Under the pieces are notes generated by a model. The model made no database searches. It saw only the letters and a list, made by a program, of their open reading frames with translations, and was not told the origin of the DNA. The translations under genes were made by a program, and so were the position numbers. This document shows, piece after piece, positions 26,338 to 34,823 of a stretch of 64,000 bases of DNA (position 1 is its first letter; every line of letters starts with the position of its first letter). Origin of the DNA: WTAW01 sp964406575 (GTDB lineage: Bacteria; Acidobacteriota; Aminicenantia; Aminicenantales; Aminicenantaceae); NCBI GenBank assembly GCA_964406575.1, contig CAYOSH010000006.1:62001-126000 (forward strand), given 5' to 3'.

Positions 26338-29139
26338 ATGTTCATCCCATTAAGAGTCCATTCCGTTTACAGCAAAGGCAAAGGGGGAGCAACTCTGCAG
26401 GAGCTGGCCTCCTGGGCCTCCCATGGAAATCTTCCCTCCTTAACCCTGAGCGATAAAGAGAACATTTACGGCTGGGGGAAGTGGAAGAGAAACGCGCTGG
26501 GGTGTGGGTTCAATCCCGTCTTTGGCTGCGAGATAGACCTTGAGGGACAAACGTTCCTCTTCCTCGTCAAGAGCAGAGAGGGTTACTGGAATCTGATGGA
26601 GGTCCTCAACCGAAAAAAACTGACGACAGCAGAGGGATTGGTCGTTGTCTTTGTCCCGCAATCCGCAGACGACGGGTTTCCGGAAAACTTGATAGACCTT
26701 GCTGGGAAGGATTTCTATCTCGGCGGCGATTTTTTCAACTTTGAAAGGGTCCACTCCTGGGCGTCTCGACACAATGTGCCTTTTGTCTGGGTCAACCCCC
26801 TGAAATTCATAAAAAGTCCTGAGAGGCTTATCCTCCTCCACGCGATCCAGAAAAAGATCCCCTTTCCTCCGGAGAGGGACCGGTTGAAACACAGGATGAA
26901 GTTTTTCGGCCCGGATCAGGAGGCCCTGGCCCTGAAAAAATTTGGTCCGCGGGCCAACGCTTTTTTCGCAAGGACCCTTGAAGTGGCGGAGAAGTGCCGG
27001 TTTTCTTTCGCAGATATCGTCCCGTCCCTTCCCGAGGGCCTTTTTTCCACATCTCTGCGGGATGTGGTGATGGACAGGCTGCGCACCATGAAGAACTTGA
27101 GTTGGAGGGAACGGCAGAGAGCGAGGAGAGAGCTCGATGTGGTGGAACAATCGGGTTTTGCCCCCTATTTTTTGGTTGTTCATGACGTTGTGGAGTTTGC
27201 ACGGCACCGCGGAATCCTCCACAACCTCAAGGGTTCAGGGGCGTCCTCTTATCTGGCCTATCTGCTCGGAATTTCCCGGGTCAGCCCGATCGAGTTCGAC
27301 CTCTACTTCGAAAGGTTCCTCAACAAAGGGCGGAACGACCCCCCTGATTTCGACGTCGATTTTGACTCCAGAAAAAGAGATCAGGTTCTCTCCTACGTTC
27401 TGGAAAAATACGGTAAAGGGCAGACGGGAGCTGCTTTTGTCTGCAGCCTGAAGAACTACCGTGCCCGCTCAGCCCTTTATGAGACAGCCCGCGCTTTTGG
27501 GCTTCCGCCTGCGGAATGCCGGTCCTTGAGCAAAAGGGCGCCCTTCTTTGCCGAACCTGATTTTCTGAAGAAGGACAAACCTCCACCCGGCAGCATGGAG
27601 ATATGGAAGACCGCTTCTGACCTGACTTCGGTCTACTGTGAGAATTCCCTCCATGTGGGAGGAGTCATCCTGACCCCGTCTCCTGTAGACCGCTATCTTC
27701 CGCTGACGGAATCGGCAAAGGGTTATGTCATGTCTCATTTCGACCGGGACGCCGTGGAAGACCTTAAGCTTATCAAGCTCGACCTTCTCTCTGTCCGGGG
27801 ATTGGCGGCCGTCTCCGCAACCAAAAAGATACTGAAGATCAAAAGCATTCCGCCTAGAGACGGGAAAACATTCAGCCTTCTGAGGGACGCCGAGACCATC
27901 GGCTGTTTCCAGGTGGAGAGTCCGGCCATGATGAACCTCCTCCGCCGGATGAAGCCGGAGAATGTTTACGAGTTGACACAGGCCCTGGCGCTCATCCGTC
28001 CCGGTCCGACAGAGAGTGGAATGAAAGAGACGCTCCTTCGAAGCCGTGAGGGGAGAACTGTCTTTCGTGACCCTTTCATGGCAAAGATCCTTCCCGAAAC
28101 CGGAGGGATCCTCCTCTATGAGGAGCAGGTGATGCAGGTTGCCGAGCGGGTGGCGGGGATGCCTCCCGAGGAAGGGGATCTTCTCCGCCGGAGCCTCAAA
28201 AAAAAGAGCACAGACCCACCGATGAAAACCAAGTTTTTCAGAGAAGCCGCAGAGAGGGGATACACCACAACAGAGATCGACCAATTGTGGAGGGTGATGA
28301 AGGAGTTCTCCTCTTACTCCTTCAACAAAGCCCACAGCGCTTCCTATGCCCACATGGCTTACCAGGCTGTTTACTTGAAGGCCCATCACCCCGTTCCCTA
28401 TCTCACTTCGGTGCTCAATGCCGGGGGCGGTTACTATGATCTGACAGAGTACATCGAGGAGGCCAAAAGACGGGGGATCAGAGTGTTGGGGCCGGATGTG
28501 AACCGGAGCGGTTTCCAGTTTGCCGTTGAAGGAAAAAGTATCCGGGTCGGTCTGATGTCCATCAAGGGACTGACTCTGAAAACAGCCGAAAAGATCATCG
28601 AAGAGAGGGAAAAGGGGAACTATGTCTCCATCGAGGATTTCCTCCTCCGTGTGTCTCTCACTAAGGCGGAGCTTTTCACCCTTATCAAGGCAGGCATCTT
28701 CGATTCCCTCGAACCGCGGAGGGCCCAGCAGATCCTCCGCTACTTCAGGGGGATCGAGGGCATGGGAGAGGTCATGGACCTGGACCAGAAACAGAAAAAA
28801 CGGATGCTCATCGAGTCGCTCGGGTTCGACCCAGAAGGAGATTCTCTGTCTCTCTTCAAGGGGAAAAGGCCGGCCCTTCGTGTCAAGGATGTGAAAGGTT
28901 ATGCGGACCACACTGTGGAACTCCTGCTCAGGGTCGTGGACGCGCGGCGCAAAGGTGTGAACAGCGGCCAGAAATATTTTTTTCTCTTTGAGGACGAGAC
29001 AGGGCTTCTGGAGGGCGTGGGGGAGACGAAATGTTTGACCTTTGGCTCTCCACCTGCCTGTTACTTAAGGGGAGAGGTCCGCAACGATAGGACCGGGCGA
29101 CCTAAGGTTTTCAACTGCACGTTCCTCAAACCTTTTTGA
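26338..29139 (+). CDS. dnaE2: DNA polymerase III alpha subunit, DnaE2-like error-prone form
   Basis: The 933-residue protein is a C-family polymerase. The PHP domain (1-220) begins FIPLRVHSVYS and has lost several metal ligands (a Pro and an Arg where active PHPs have His), so proofreading there is unlikely. The palm keeps catalytic Asp339 and Asp341 in PPDFDVDF and the third Asp near 482 in IKLDLLS. The fingers (IGCFQVESPAMMNLL), the helix-hairpin-helix and a C-terminal OB fold follow. It ends with the OB fold and lacks the tau/beta-binding tail of replicative DnaE (about 1160 aa), like DnaE2/ImuC mutasomes. It probably works with the adjacent dinB after DNA damage. It is G+C-richer than most of the window by eye. 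Confidence 0.93.
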   Translation: MFIPLRVHSVYSKGKGGATLQELASWASHGNLPSLTLSDKENIYGWGKWKRNALGCGFNPVFGCEIDLEGQTFLFLVKSREGYWNLMEVLNRKKLTTAEGLVVVFVPQSADDGFPENLIDLAGKDFYLGGDFFNFERVHSWASRHNVPFVWVNPLKFIKSPERLILLHAIQKKIPFPPERDRLKHRMKFFGPDQEALALKKFGPRANAFFARTLEVAEKCRFSFADIVPSLPEGLFSTSLRDVVMDRLRTMKNLSWRERQRARRELDVVEQSGFAPYFLVVHDVVEFARHRGILHNLKGSGASSYLAYLLGISRVSPIEFDLYFERFLNKGRNDPPDFDVDFDSRKRDQVLSYVLEKYGKGQTGAAFVCSLKNYRARSALYETARAFGLPPAECRSLSKRAPFFAEPDFLKKDKPPPGSMEIWKTASDLTSVYCENSLHVGGVILTPSPVDRYLPLTESAKGYVMSHFDRDAVEDLKLIKLDLLSVRGLAAVSATKKILKIKSIPPRDGKTFSLLRDAETIGCFQVESPAMMNLLRRMKPENVYELTQALALIRPGPTESGMKETLLRSREGRTVFRDPFMAKILPETGGILLYEEQVMQVAERVAGMPPEEGDLLRRSLKKKSTDPPMKTKFFREAAERGYTTTEIDQLWRVMKEFSSYSFNKAHSASYAHMAYQAVYLKAHHPVPYLTSVLNAGGGYYDLTEYIEEAKRRGIRVLGPDVNRSGFQFAVEGKSIRVGLMSIKGLTLKTAEKIIEEREKGNYVSIEDFLLRVSLTKAELFTLIKAGIFDSLEPRRAQQILRYFRGIEGMGEVMDLDQKQKKRMLIESLGFDPEGDSLSLFKGKRPALRVKDVKGYADHTVELLLRVVDARRKGVNSGQKYFFLFEDETGLLEGVGETKCLTFGSPPACYLRGEVRNDRTGRPKVFNCTFLKPF

Positions 29140-29396
29140 TCTCGGTCAATTTTGTGATGGAAAACTGCCGACCCAACCTACCTGACTTCATGCGCCGGTG
29201 TCTCTTATCTGCGAGGAGCTCAACTCTTGAATAATCCATCTCTGATCTGGATTATTTATAAAAACCACTGTGCAGATATTTCTTTTTTACAAGTCTTGCA
29301 AGGAATATTTTATGATATCTTTCATTGACTTCAGTAACTTGACTTCGTATAAATGAATTGAGCGACCCTTGGGTTTAAAATAGAGGAAAAACTGAA
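29140..29396. other. Intergenic region with dispersed repeat and stem-loop
   Basis: Bases 29186-29237 are the second copy of the 52-bp repeat also seen at 1019-1070. Its end AATAATCC (29230-29237) pairs with GGATTATT (29249-29256), a possible AT-rich terminator for the SOS cassette. The promoter of the next operon follows. Confidence 0.5.
29325..29353 (+). promoter_or_regulatory. Promoter of the methyltransferase / HgcAB-like operon
   Basis: -35 TTGACT (29325-29330), 17-bp spacer, -10 TATAAA (29348-29353). The leader is about 37 nt with AGAGGAA before the ATG. A second TTGACT at 29339 has no matching -10. I saw no metal-responsive operator or riboswitch. Confidence 0.6.
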
Positions 29397-30053
29397 ATGA
29401 GCGTGTATATCTTCATGAGAATTTTTGAAAGAAAACCAGCCCAGTATGATGGATGGATTAGAATTTTTACCCGAGGCAAGCTGGATGTAGCTCATGAATA
29501 TCTTGTGTCCCGTCTTAAAAAAGGAGACCTTGTTCTGGATATCGGGTGCGGAACTGGGGCTTTGAGTCTACGGGCAGCAAAGAAAGGTGCGCGAGTGAAA
29601 GCCATCGATATAAACCCGGCTGCGTTGGAGGTTGCCCGGTCCCGTGCCGATAGAGAAAATCTCTCCCATCTGGTCGAATGGTTAGGGATGAGCGCCGTTG
29701 AACTCGATAAGGAAAAGACGTCTGCTTTTGATGCTGTTATGAGCAGTTTATGTTTTTCCGAACTGAATCAGGATGAACTCATGTTTACTCTTTCGGAAAC
29801 GGCGAGGATCTTGAAATCCGGAGGGCTGCTTCTTGTCTGTGATGAGATAAGGCCTCAGAAGCTTGTGCTCAGGACGCTGAATGGCTTGTTGAGGGGGATT
29901 TTAAAAATCGTTGTGCTCATGTTTACAGGTTTGACAACAAAGGCTATCGTGGATTTGCCTGGAAAAATTGAGAGTGTAGGCTTGGCAGTTGAATACATAA
30001 GCGTAAATAAGATGGGAAATTTCATGCAGATCGTGGCTCGAAAACCCTTCTAA
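29397..30053 (+). CDS. Class I SAM-dependent methyltransferase, CpaM-like (corrinoid protein-associated)
   Basis: The 218-residue protein has a complete Rossmann methyltransferase core: motif I LVLDIGCGTGALSLRAAKKG (about residues 46-65), motif II VKAIDINP and motif IV DAVMSSLCFSEL. The N-terminal MSVYIFMRIFERKPAQYD resembles the small methyltransferases found next to HgcA-like corrinoid proteins (the family called CpaM). The next gene starts seven bases after its stop and encodes just such a protein, so the two form an operon. A methyl-transfer or corrinoid-maintenance role is inferred from that association; the acceptor is unknown. Confidence 0.82.
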   Translation: MSVYIFMRIFERKPAQYDGWIRIFTRGKLDVAHEYLVSRLKKGDLVLDIGCGTGALSLRAAKKGARVKAIDINPAALEVARSRADRENLSHLVEWLGMSAVELDKEKTSAFDAVMSSLCFSELNQDELMFTLSETARILKSGGLLLVCDEIRPQKLVLRTLNGLLRGILKIVVLMFTGLTTKAIVDLPGKIESVGLAVEYISVNKMGNFMQIVARKPF

Positions 30054-30060
30054 AGAAATA

Positions 30061-31209
30061 ATGGATCGACTCGTCTATATTATATTCAACATCATCGGGA
30101 CATTGTTCCGGTTTCTCCCTTTTCCCCACAGGACAGGTCTAATAAAAATTGGTTCTCCACGGGAAGAGTCGCCGGTTTTTCTGACGGGAAACTACTACCT
30201 AACGGTTTTAAGAGTGAAAAATGCGCTACAAGGGCTGGACGTCTACCTCTTGGTCGCCAACAGTCATGGAATCAATGTCTGGTGCGCCGCAAAGGGGGGG
30301 CATTTCACAGATTATGCCGTGCTCTCTGCAATTAAAACGAGCGGTATTGAAAGGCTTGTCAAACATCGAAAAGTGATCTTGCCTCAGCTCGCAGCTGCGG
30401 GTATCCGGGCCGATTTTGTGAAGAAAAAGTCAGGGTGGAGAGTCCTCTGGGGGCCGGTGTACACTAAGGATATTTCTCTGTACATCGAGAAGAATTTCAA
30501 AAAGTCATCAGAAATGAGACGCGTCCAATTTCCTTTTTCCGCGCGATTGGAGATGGCCGTAGCCTGGGCCTTTCCAGTGTCCGCGGTGGCCGCGTTTCTA
30601 GCCATTTTATTTTGGAGAGACGAGTGGATTTCTCTTGTGATGAGTGTGTGGGGGTCGGCTCTCCTTGTGTTTTTGACGTTTCCCCTCTTTCTTCCTTTGC
30701 TGCAAACCGAGGGAACAAGATCAGGATTTCGAACATCCTGTTTTAGCCGCTTGTTCTATCCATTGATTCTTTATTTCTGCGTGTTTGTAGGTCTTCTGCT
30801 TTATTGCGTATTGTCTGAACACTTAGACGGGAGTTATTTACTCCCTTGGGGAGTAGTTTTACTTGTACTTGTTCTTCTTCTAACCCTAGACATTAAGGGA
30901 AGCACACCACTTTTAAAGAGCGAAACCCATGAGGAGAAGAGATATAAAGTCATTTTGGAAAAAGAAAAATGCAAGGGAGTGGGATTTTGCGAGGATGTCT
31001 GTCCTCAGAATTGTTTCATCATGGAAAAGACGGAAAAAAAGATCTCTTTTCCTGGGTTGGATCGATGTGTTCGATGTGGCGCCTGTATCGTACAATGTCC
31101 CTTTGATGCGCTTTTTTTCCAAGACAAAGCAGGGAGCAAAATTCCTCCAGAAAATATCAGAAAATATAAGCTCAACCTTGCGGGCAAACGGACTGTGAAG
31201 ATTTTTTGA
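30061..31209 (+). CDS. HgcA/HgcB-like fusion: corrinoid-domain membrane protein with C-terminal 2[4Fe-4S] ferredoxin
   Basis: Residues 38-145 match the HgcA corrinoid domain: PVFLTGNYYLT, LDVYLLVANSHG, the cap-helix motif GINVWCAAKGG with Cys75 as probable cobalt ligand, and KHRKVILPQLAAAGI. True HgcA has NVWCAAGKG, so Gly-Lys is reversed here. Four membrane helices follow (about 163-185, 190-213, 231-252, 261-277). Residues 295-350 are an HgcB-like ferredoxin with Cys304/310/314/318 and Cys336/339/342/346. In mercury methylators HgcA and HgcB are separate proteins that methylate Hg(II) using a cobalamin methyl group. Here both are fused, with the ferredoxin after the membrane domain. A reductively activated corrinoid methyl carrier is likely; mercury as substrate is not shown. 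Confidence 0.87.
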   Translation: MDRLVYIIFNIIGTLFRFLPFPHRTGLIKIGSPREESPVFLTGNYYLTVLRVKNALQGLDVYLLVANSHGINVWCAAKGGHFTDYAVLSAIKTSGIERLVKHRKVILPQLAAAGIRADFVKKKSGWRVLWGPVYTKDISLYIEKNFKKSSEMRRVQFPFSARLEMAVAWAFPVSAVAAFLAILFWRDEWISLVMSVWGSALLVFLTFPLFLPLLQTEGTRSGFRTSCFSRLFYPLILYFCVFVGLLLYCVLSEHLDGSYLLPWGVVLLVLVLLLTLDIKGSTPLLKSETHEEKRYKVILEKEKCKGVGFCEDVCPQNCFIMEKTEKKISFPGLDRCVRCGACIVQCPFDALFFQDKAGSKIPPENIRKYKLNLAGKRTVKIF

Positions 31210-31277
31210 AGCATAAGAATGTTTAAACAAATTGGAAAATTTTATGAACAAATGACTTTAAATAAGGAGGGAATAAA

Positions 31278-31967
31278 ATGACAAGAGATTACCAGGGTCG
31301 CGTCTTTGCAGGGTTTCTTATTATTGTGATCGGCGCTCTATTCCTGCTGGGGAATCTTGGTAAGGTCGATGTGGGCGAACTGATAGCCCAGTATTGGCCT
31401 CTGATTTTGGTTTTTATGGGGGTGTGGCATATTCTGACTCATAATTTTCGTCAAGTTGGTGCAGGAATCGTTCTCATCGTCATCGGTGGCGCTTTTATGC
31501 TGATCAAGTGGGGCATCCTCGGCGTTAGTTTTTGGAAGATCTTTTGGCCGGCGCTGATCATTGCTGTGGGACTTTGGATACTTTTGAAACCTCGGTTCAA
31601 AGCTTTTGAAGGCACAGTTCCGGCGATCAAAGTGGATGACCTCGATGCTTTTGTCATTTTTTCGGGGATCAACCGCCGGTTGGAGTCGAAGGAATTCCGC
31701 GGGGGTAAGGCCACAGCGATGTTCGGAGGGATAGACCTGGATTTTTACGGTGCTAAACTGTCCGGAAATCAGGCGACCATAGATTTGACTGTCATGTTCG
31801 GGGGGATCAATGTCCGGGTGCCCCGAAACTGGAAGGTCGTTGTGGACAGCCATGCCATACTGGGCGGAGTGGATGACAAGCATAGAACCGAATCTGTAGA
31901 TCAGGTCGAAGCGACTCTTTTTATAAAAGCAACAGCCATTCTGGGGGGAATAGAAATCAAGAACTGA
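31278..31967 (+). CDS. LiaF-like membrane protein
   Basis: The 229-residue protein has a strong ribosome binding site (AAGGAGGG, 6 bases before the ATG). Residues 10-110 hold four short membrane helices of the LiaI/LiaF-like type (GFLIIVIGALFLLGNLGKVD). Residues 120-229 are a repetitive beta-strand domain with FSGINRR, MFGGIDLD, MFGGINV and ILGGIEIKN, the LiaF C-terminal fold. LiaF proteins modulate envelope-stress signalling in Firmicutes; in diderm bacteria homologues are usually uncharacterised membrane proteins. It lies 68 bp after the HgcAB-like gene and could be co-transcribed, but no functional link is evident. Confidence 0.8.
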   Translation: MTRDYQGRVFAGFLIIVIGALFLLGNLGKVDVGELIAQYWPLILVFMGVWHILTHNFRQVGAGIVLIVIGGAFMLIKWGILGVSFWKIFWPALIIAVGLWILLKPRFKAFEGTVPAIKVDDLDAFVIFSGINRRLESKEFRGGKATAMFGGIDLDFYGAKLSGNQATIDLTVMFGGINVRVPRNWKVVVDSHAILGGVDDKHRTESVDQVEATLFIKATAILGGIEIKN

Positions 31968-32177
31968 GCTATCCGCTTCATCTGATCATCTGTTCGGTCG
32001 TTTTTTTGTCACTCACGCCTTAAAAAACAACTGAAACATCCATCTGACAAAAGATTTTTCTCTTTCCCGGTCATACTCAGGTGTGTCCTTGAAGCGGTAC
32101 AAAGAATTTCTTGAATTCAGGCATAGAGGATGGAATAATAGTAAAATGATATGAATAGTCAAAAATAGGAGAATTCC

Positions 32178-33884
32178 GTGAAGAAAGATGATGTTGCAAT
32201 CGTTCTGTGTGGCGAAGCGGGACAGGGAATCCAGACTGTGGAACACATCCTAGTTCGTCTTCTGCGACAAACCGGGTTTCACGTGTTCGCTACAAAGGAA
32301 TACATGTCCCGGATCAGAGGGGGAAGCAATTCTACAGAGATCCGTTTATCTTCGGAGCGTATTGCCGCACCTGTGGACCGTATAGACATCCTTTGTCCCT
32401 TCCATCAAGCGGCTCTTTTCCATCTAAGGGACCGGATCTCAAAGGGAACGACCGTCATTGGAGACAGGACAAATATCTGTTTGGACTGCCCAGAGGAAGT
32501 GACTGATTTTATCGACGTCCCCTTCGCCGAAATTGCCGAAGCAGTCGGGGGAAAAATCTTCATCAACATTGTCGCTGCCGGAGTGATTCTGGGGATTCTG
32601 GACATCGACATGGGAATGGTTTCTGATTTTATTTCGAGGTTCTTTGCCAAAAAAGACAAAGAAATCGTCAGAAAAAATGTCGAGGCTGCAAAGCGTGGCT
32701 ATCAAAGGGGAAAAAAACTCCTCGATTCCGGAAAGGCTCGATTTGCGCTCAAAAATCCTATGGCCCGGAATGAAATACTTCTGAACGGTGCCGAAGCTGT
32801 AGGCCTGGGTGCTCTTTCAGGAGGTTGCGATTTTCTTTCCTCTTATCCCATGTCGCCTTCAACGGGTGTTATGGTTTTCCTCTCCCAGCACATGGAGGAT
32901 TTCGGAGTTATTGTCGAACAGGCCGAAGATGAGATCTCAGCCATAAACATGGCCCTTGGGGCTTCATATGCCGGTGCGAGGGCCATGGTGACCACTTCCG
33001 GCGGGGGATTCGCTCTGATGACTGAAGGCGTGAGCCTATCAGGGATGATCGAGACACCGGTCGTTATCCACCTTGCTCAGAGGCCGGGTCCGGCGACAGG
33101 GCTTCCCACGCGGACCGAACAGGCTGATCTCGAATTGGCCTTGTATGCCGGGCACGGGGAATTTCCAAGAGCTATTTTCGCTCCCGGATCTCTTGAAGAT
33201 GCTTTCATCCTGACCCGGAAAGCCTTTTACCTGGCCGATAAATATCAGATTCCTGTTTTTGTTCTCACAGACCAATACCTGATGGATACGTTTTATAATG
33301 TCCCGCCATTTAATCTCGAGGATATTCATGTAGAGAAACAAATCGTTCGCACAGATAAGAACTACAAAAGATATGTTATCACTGAAGACGGTGTGTCCCC
33401 ACGGGGGATCCCGGGATTCGGGGATGGACTCGTCGGCGTAGACAGTGATGAACATGACGAAGAATCTCACATCACGGAAGATCTACACCTGCGCACACAA
33501 ATGGTGGACAAAAGACTGAGAAAAATGAACCTGTTGAATTCAGAGATCGTTCCCCCTGGGTTCATTGGCAATGAAGATTATGAGATCCTCCTTATCGGAT
33601 GGGGATCGACGTATCATGCGATCAAGGAAGCCGTGAGGAGACTAGACCGTAATGACCTGGCTTTTCTCCATTTTAAACAGGTTCATCCGCTTCACCCGCA
33701 AACAATAAATTTCATCGAAAAGGCAAAAAGGACGATCATCATCGAGAACAATGCGACCTCCCAATTCGGGAAAATGATCAAGCTTCACACAGCTGGAGTC
33801 ATTGAAGGATGCCTTTTGAAATACAATGGCTTGCCTTTTTCCGTCGAAGAGATCGTCAAGAGCCTCAAGAAAAAACTGAGTTAG
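32178..33884 (+). CDS. korA: 2-oxoacid:ferredoxin oxidoreductase, fused gamma-alpha subunit
   Basis: The 568-residue protein joins a gamma domain (residues 1-185, starting IVLCGEAGQGIQTVEHILVR) to an alpha pyrimidine-binding domain (from about 195, GAEAVGLGALSGGCDFLSSY with MSPSTGV, and the EDEISAINMALGASYAGARA region). It forms half of a CoA-dependent enzyme converting 2-oxoacids (2-oxoglutarate or branched-chain/aryl pyruvates) to acyl-CoA with reduced ferredoxin. The start is GTG at 32178 with AGGAG seven bases before. The beta subunit follows 11 bp downstream. The substrate is not determined by sequence; no delta ferredoxin subunit is adjacent. Confidence 0.93.
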   Translation: MKKDDVAIVLCGEAGQGIQTVEHILVRLLRQTGFHVFATKEYMSRIRGGSNSTEIRLSSERIAAPVDRIDILCPFHQAALFHLRDRISKGTTVIGDRTNICLDCPEEVTDFIDVPFAEIAEAVGGKIFINIVAAGVILGILDIDMGMVSDFISRFFAKKDKEIVRKNVEAAKRGYQRGKKLLDSGKARFALKNPMARNEILLNGAEAVGLGALSGGCDFLSSYPMSPSTGVMVFLSQHMEDFGVIVEQAEDEISAINMALGASYAGARAMVTTSGGGFALMTEGVSLSGMIETPVVIHLAQRPGPATGLPTRTEQADLELALYAGHGEFPRAIFAPGSLEDAFILTRKAFYLADKYQIPVFVLTDQYLMDTFYNVPPFNLEDIHVEKQIVRTDKNYKRYVITEDGVSPRGIPGFGDGLVGVDSDEHDEESHITEDLHLRTQMVDKRLRKMNLLNSEIVPPGFIGNEDYEILLIGWGSTYHAIKEAVRRLDRNDLAFLHFKQVHPLHPQTINFIEKAKRTIIIENNATSQFGKMIKLHTAGVIEGCLLKYNGLPFSVEEIVKSLKKKLS

Positions 33885-33895
33885 GAGATACAAGC

Positions 33896-34759
33896 ATGGA
33901 TCCGGAAATTTATGATATGGGGGATATTGATATTGCGTGGTGTCCGGGATGTGGAAACTTCAGCATCCTGAGCTCTCTTAAGTTAGCTTTGGCAGAGCTC
34001 GAGATACCGCCCGAAAATCTTGTGGTTGTGAGTGGGATCGGCCAGGCAGCAAAAATCCCTCACTATTTCAAGACCCATTTCTTTAACGGTCTGCATGGCA
34101 GAGCTCTTCCGCCTGCCACCGCCATTAAGGTTGTAAACCCTGAGCTGACTGTTATCGCAGAGAGCGGCGATGGGGACATGTATGGAGAGGGAGGCAACCA
34201 TTTTCTTCACGCCATCCGCAGAAATCCCGACATCACCAACATCGTGCACAACAATATGGTTTACGGTTTGACCAAAGGGCAGGCCTCACCCACAAGTCAG
34301 CTCGGGTTTCGAACCCCAGTTCAGGTCAGAGGAGTCTTCCTCGAGCCGTTCAATCCACTGACCCTAGCGATAGCGTTGGGGGCCACTTTTGTGGCCAGGG
34401 CGTTTGCCGGAGATGTGGAGAGAACAAAGGATATCCTCAAGATGGCGATCTCTCACAAAGGTTACGCTTTGGTCGACATCTTGCAGCCATGTGTATCTTT
34501 CAATAAAGTGAACACATTTAAGTGGTTCAAAGACAACACGTATTATCTTGAAAATTCTTATAATCCCGAGGACAGGAATGAGGCTCTTCAAATATCACTG
34601 CAGCAGGATCGGCTTCCTCTGGGTGTGATCTTCAAATTGATGAAAAAAAAGACTTTCGAAGAGAACTCCGGGCTCTATGATAAGGATAAAACCCCTCTTG
34701 TGCTGAGGACGGCCGATAGAAAAAATGTTTTGGCAAAGCTCATCCGATCTAAATCCTGA
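33896..34759 (+). CDS. korB: 2-oxoacid:ferredoxin oxidoreductase, beta subunit
   Basis: The 287-residue protein carries the TPP-binding block GDGDMYGEGGNHFLHAIRRN with NIVHNNMVYGLTKGQ, and cluster cysteines in CPGCG and DILQPCVSFN. The position that carries the further cluster Cys in many relatives (SGIGCS) is SGIGQAAK here, so only three of the four usual ligands are visible. I start at the ATG at 33896 (TTAGGAG upstream) rather than an overlapping in-frame ATG at 33809 inside korA. It binds TPP and passes electrons to ferredoxin. Confidence 0.93.
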   Translation: MDPEIYDMGDIDIAWCPGCGNFSILSSLKLALAELEIPPENLVVVSGIGQAAKIPHYFKTHFFNGLHGRALPPATAIKVVNPELTVIAESGDGDMYGEGGNHFLHAIRRNPDITNIVHNNMVYGLTKGQASPTSQLGFRTPVQVRGVFLEPFNPLTLAIALGATFVARAFAGDVERTKDILKMAISHKGYALVDILQPCVSFNKVNTFKWFKDNTYYLENSYNPEDRNEALQISLQQDRLPLGVIFKLMKKKTFEENSGLYDKDKTPLVLRTADRKNVLAKLIRSKS

Positions 34760-34823
34760 ATAATAAAAAGGTGTGGAAACCCAAACAATGGCCTGAATCA
34801 GAATGAGTGAAGGGAGGAAAACA

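Noticed and set aside
27469..28911. 480-codon open frame on the minus strand
   Set aside because: It lies wholly inside dnaE on the other strand; the translation has no family features and reflects the G+C-rich codon use of dnaE.
30061..31209. Genuine mercury-methylation hgcAB
   Set aside because: The two proteins are fused, the cap-helix motif is altered and the gene pairs with a methyltransferase; relation to HgcAB is clear but mercury methylation is not supported.
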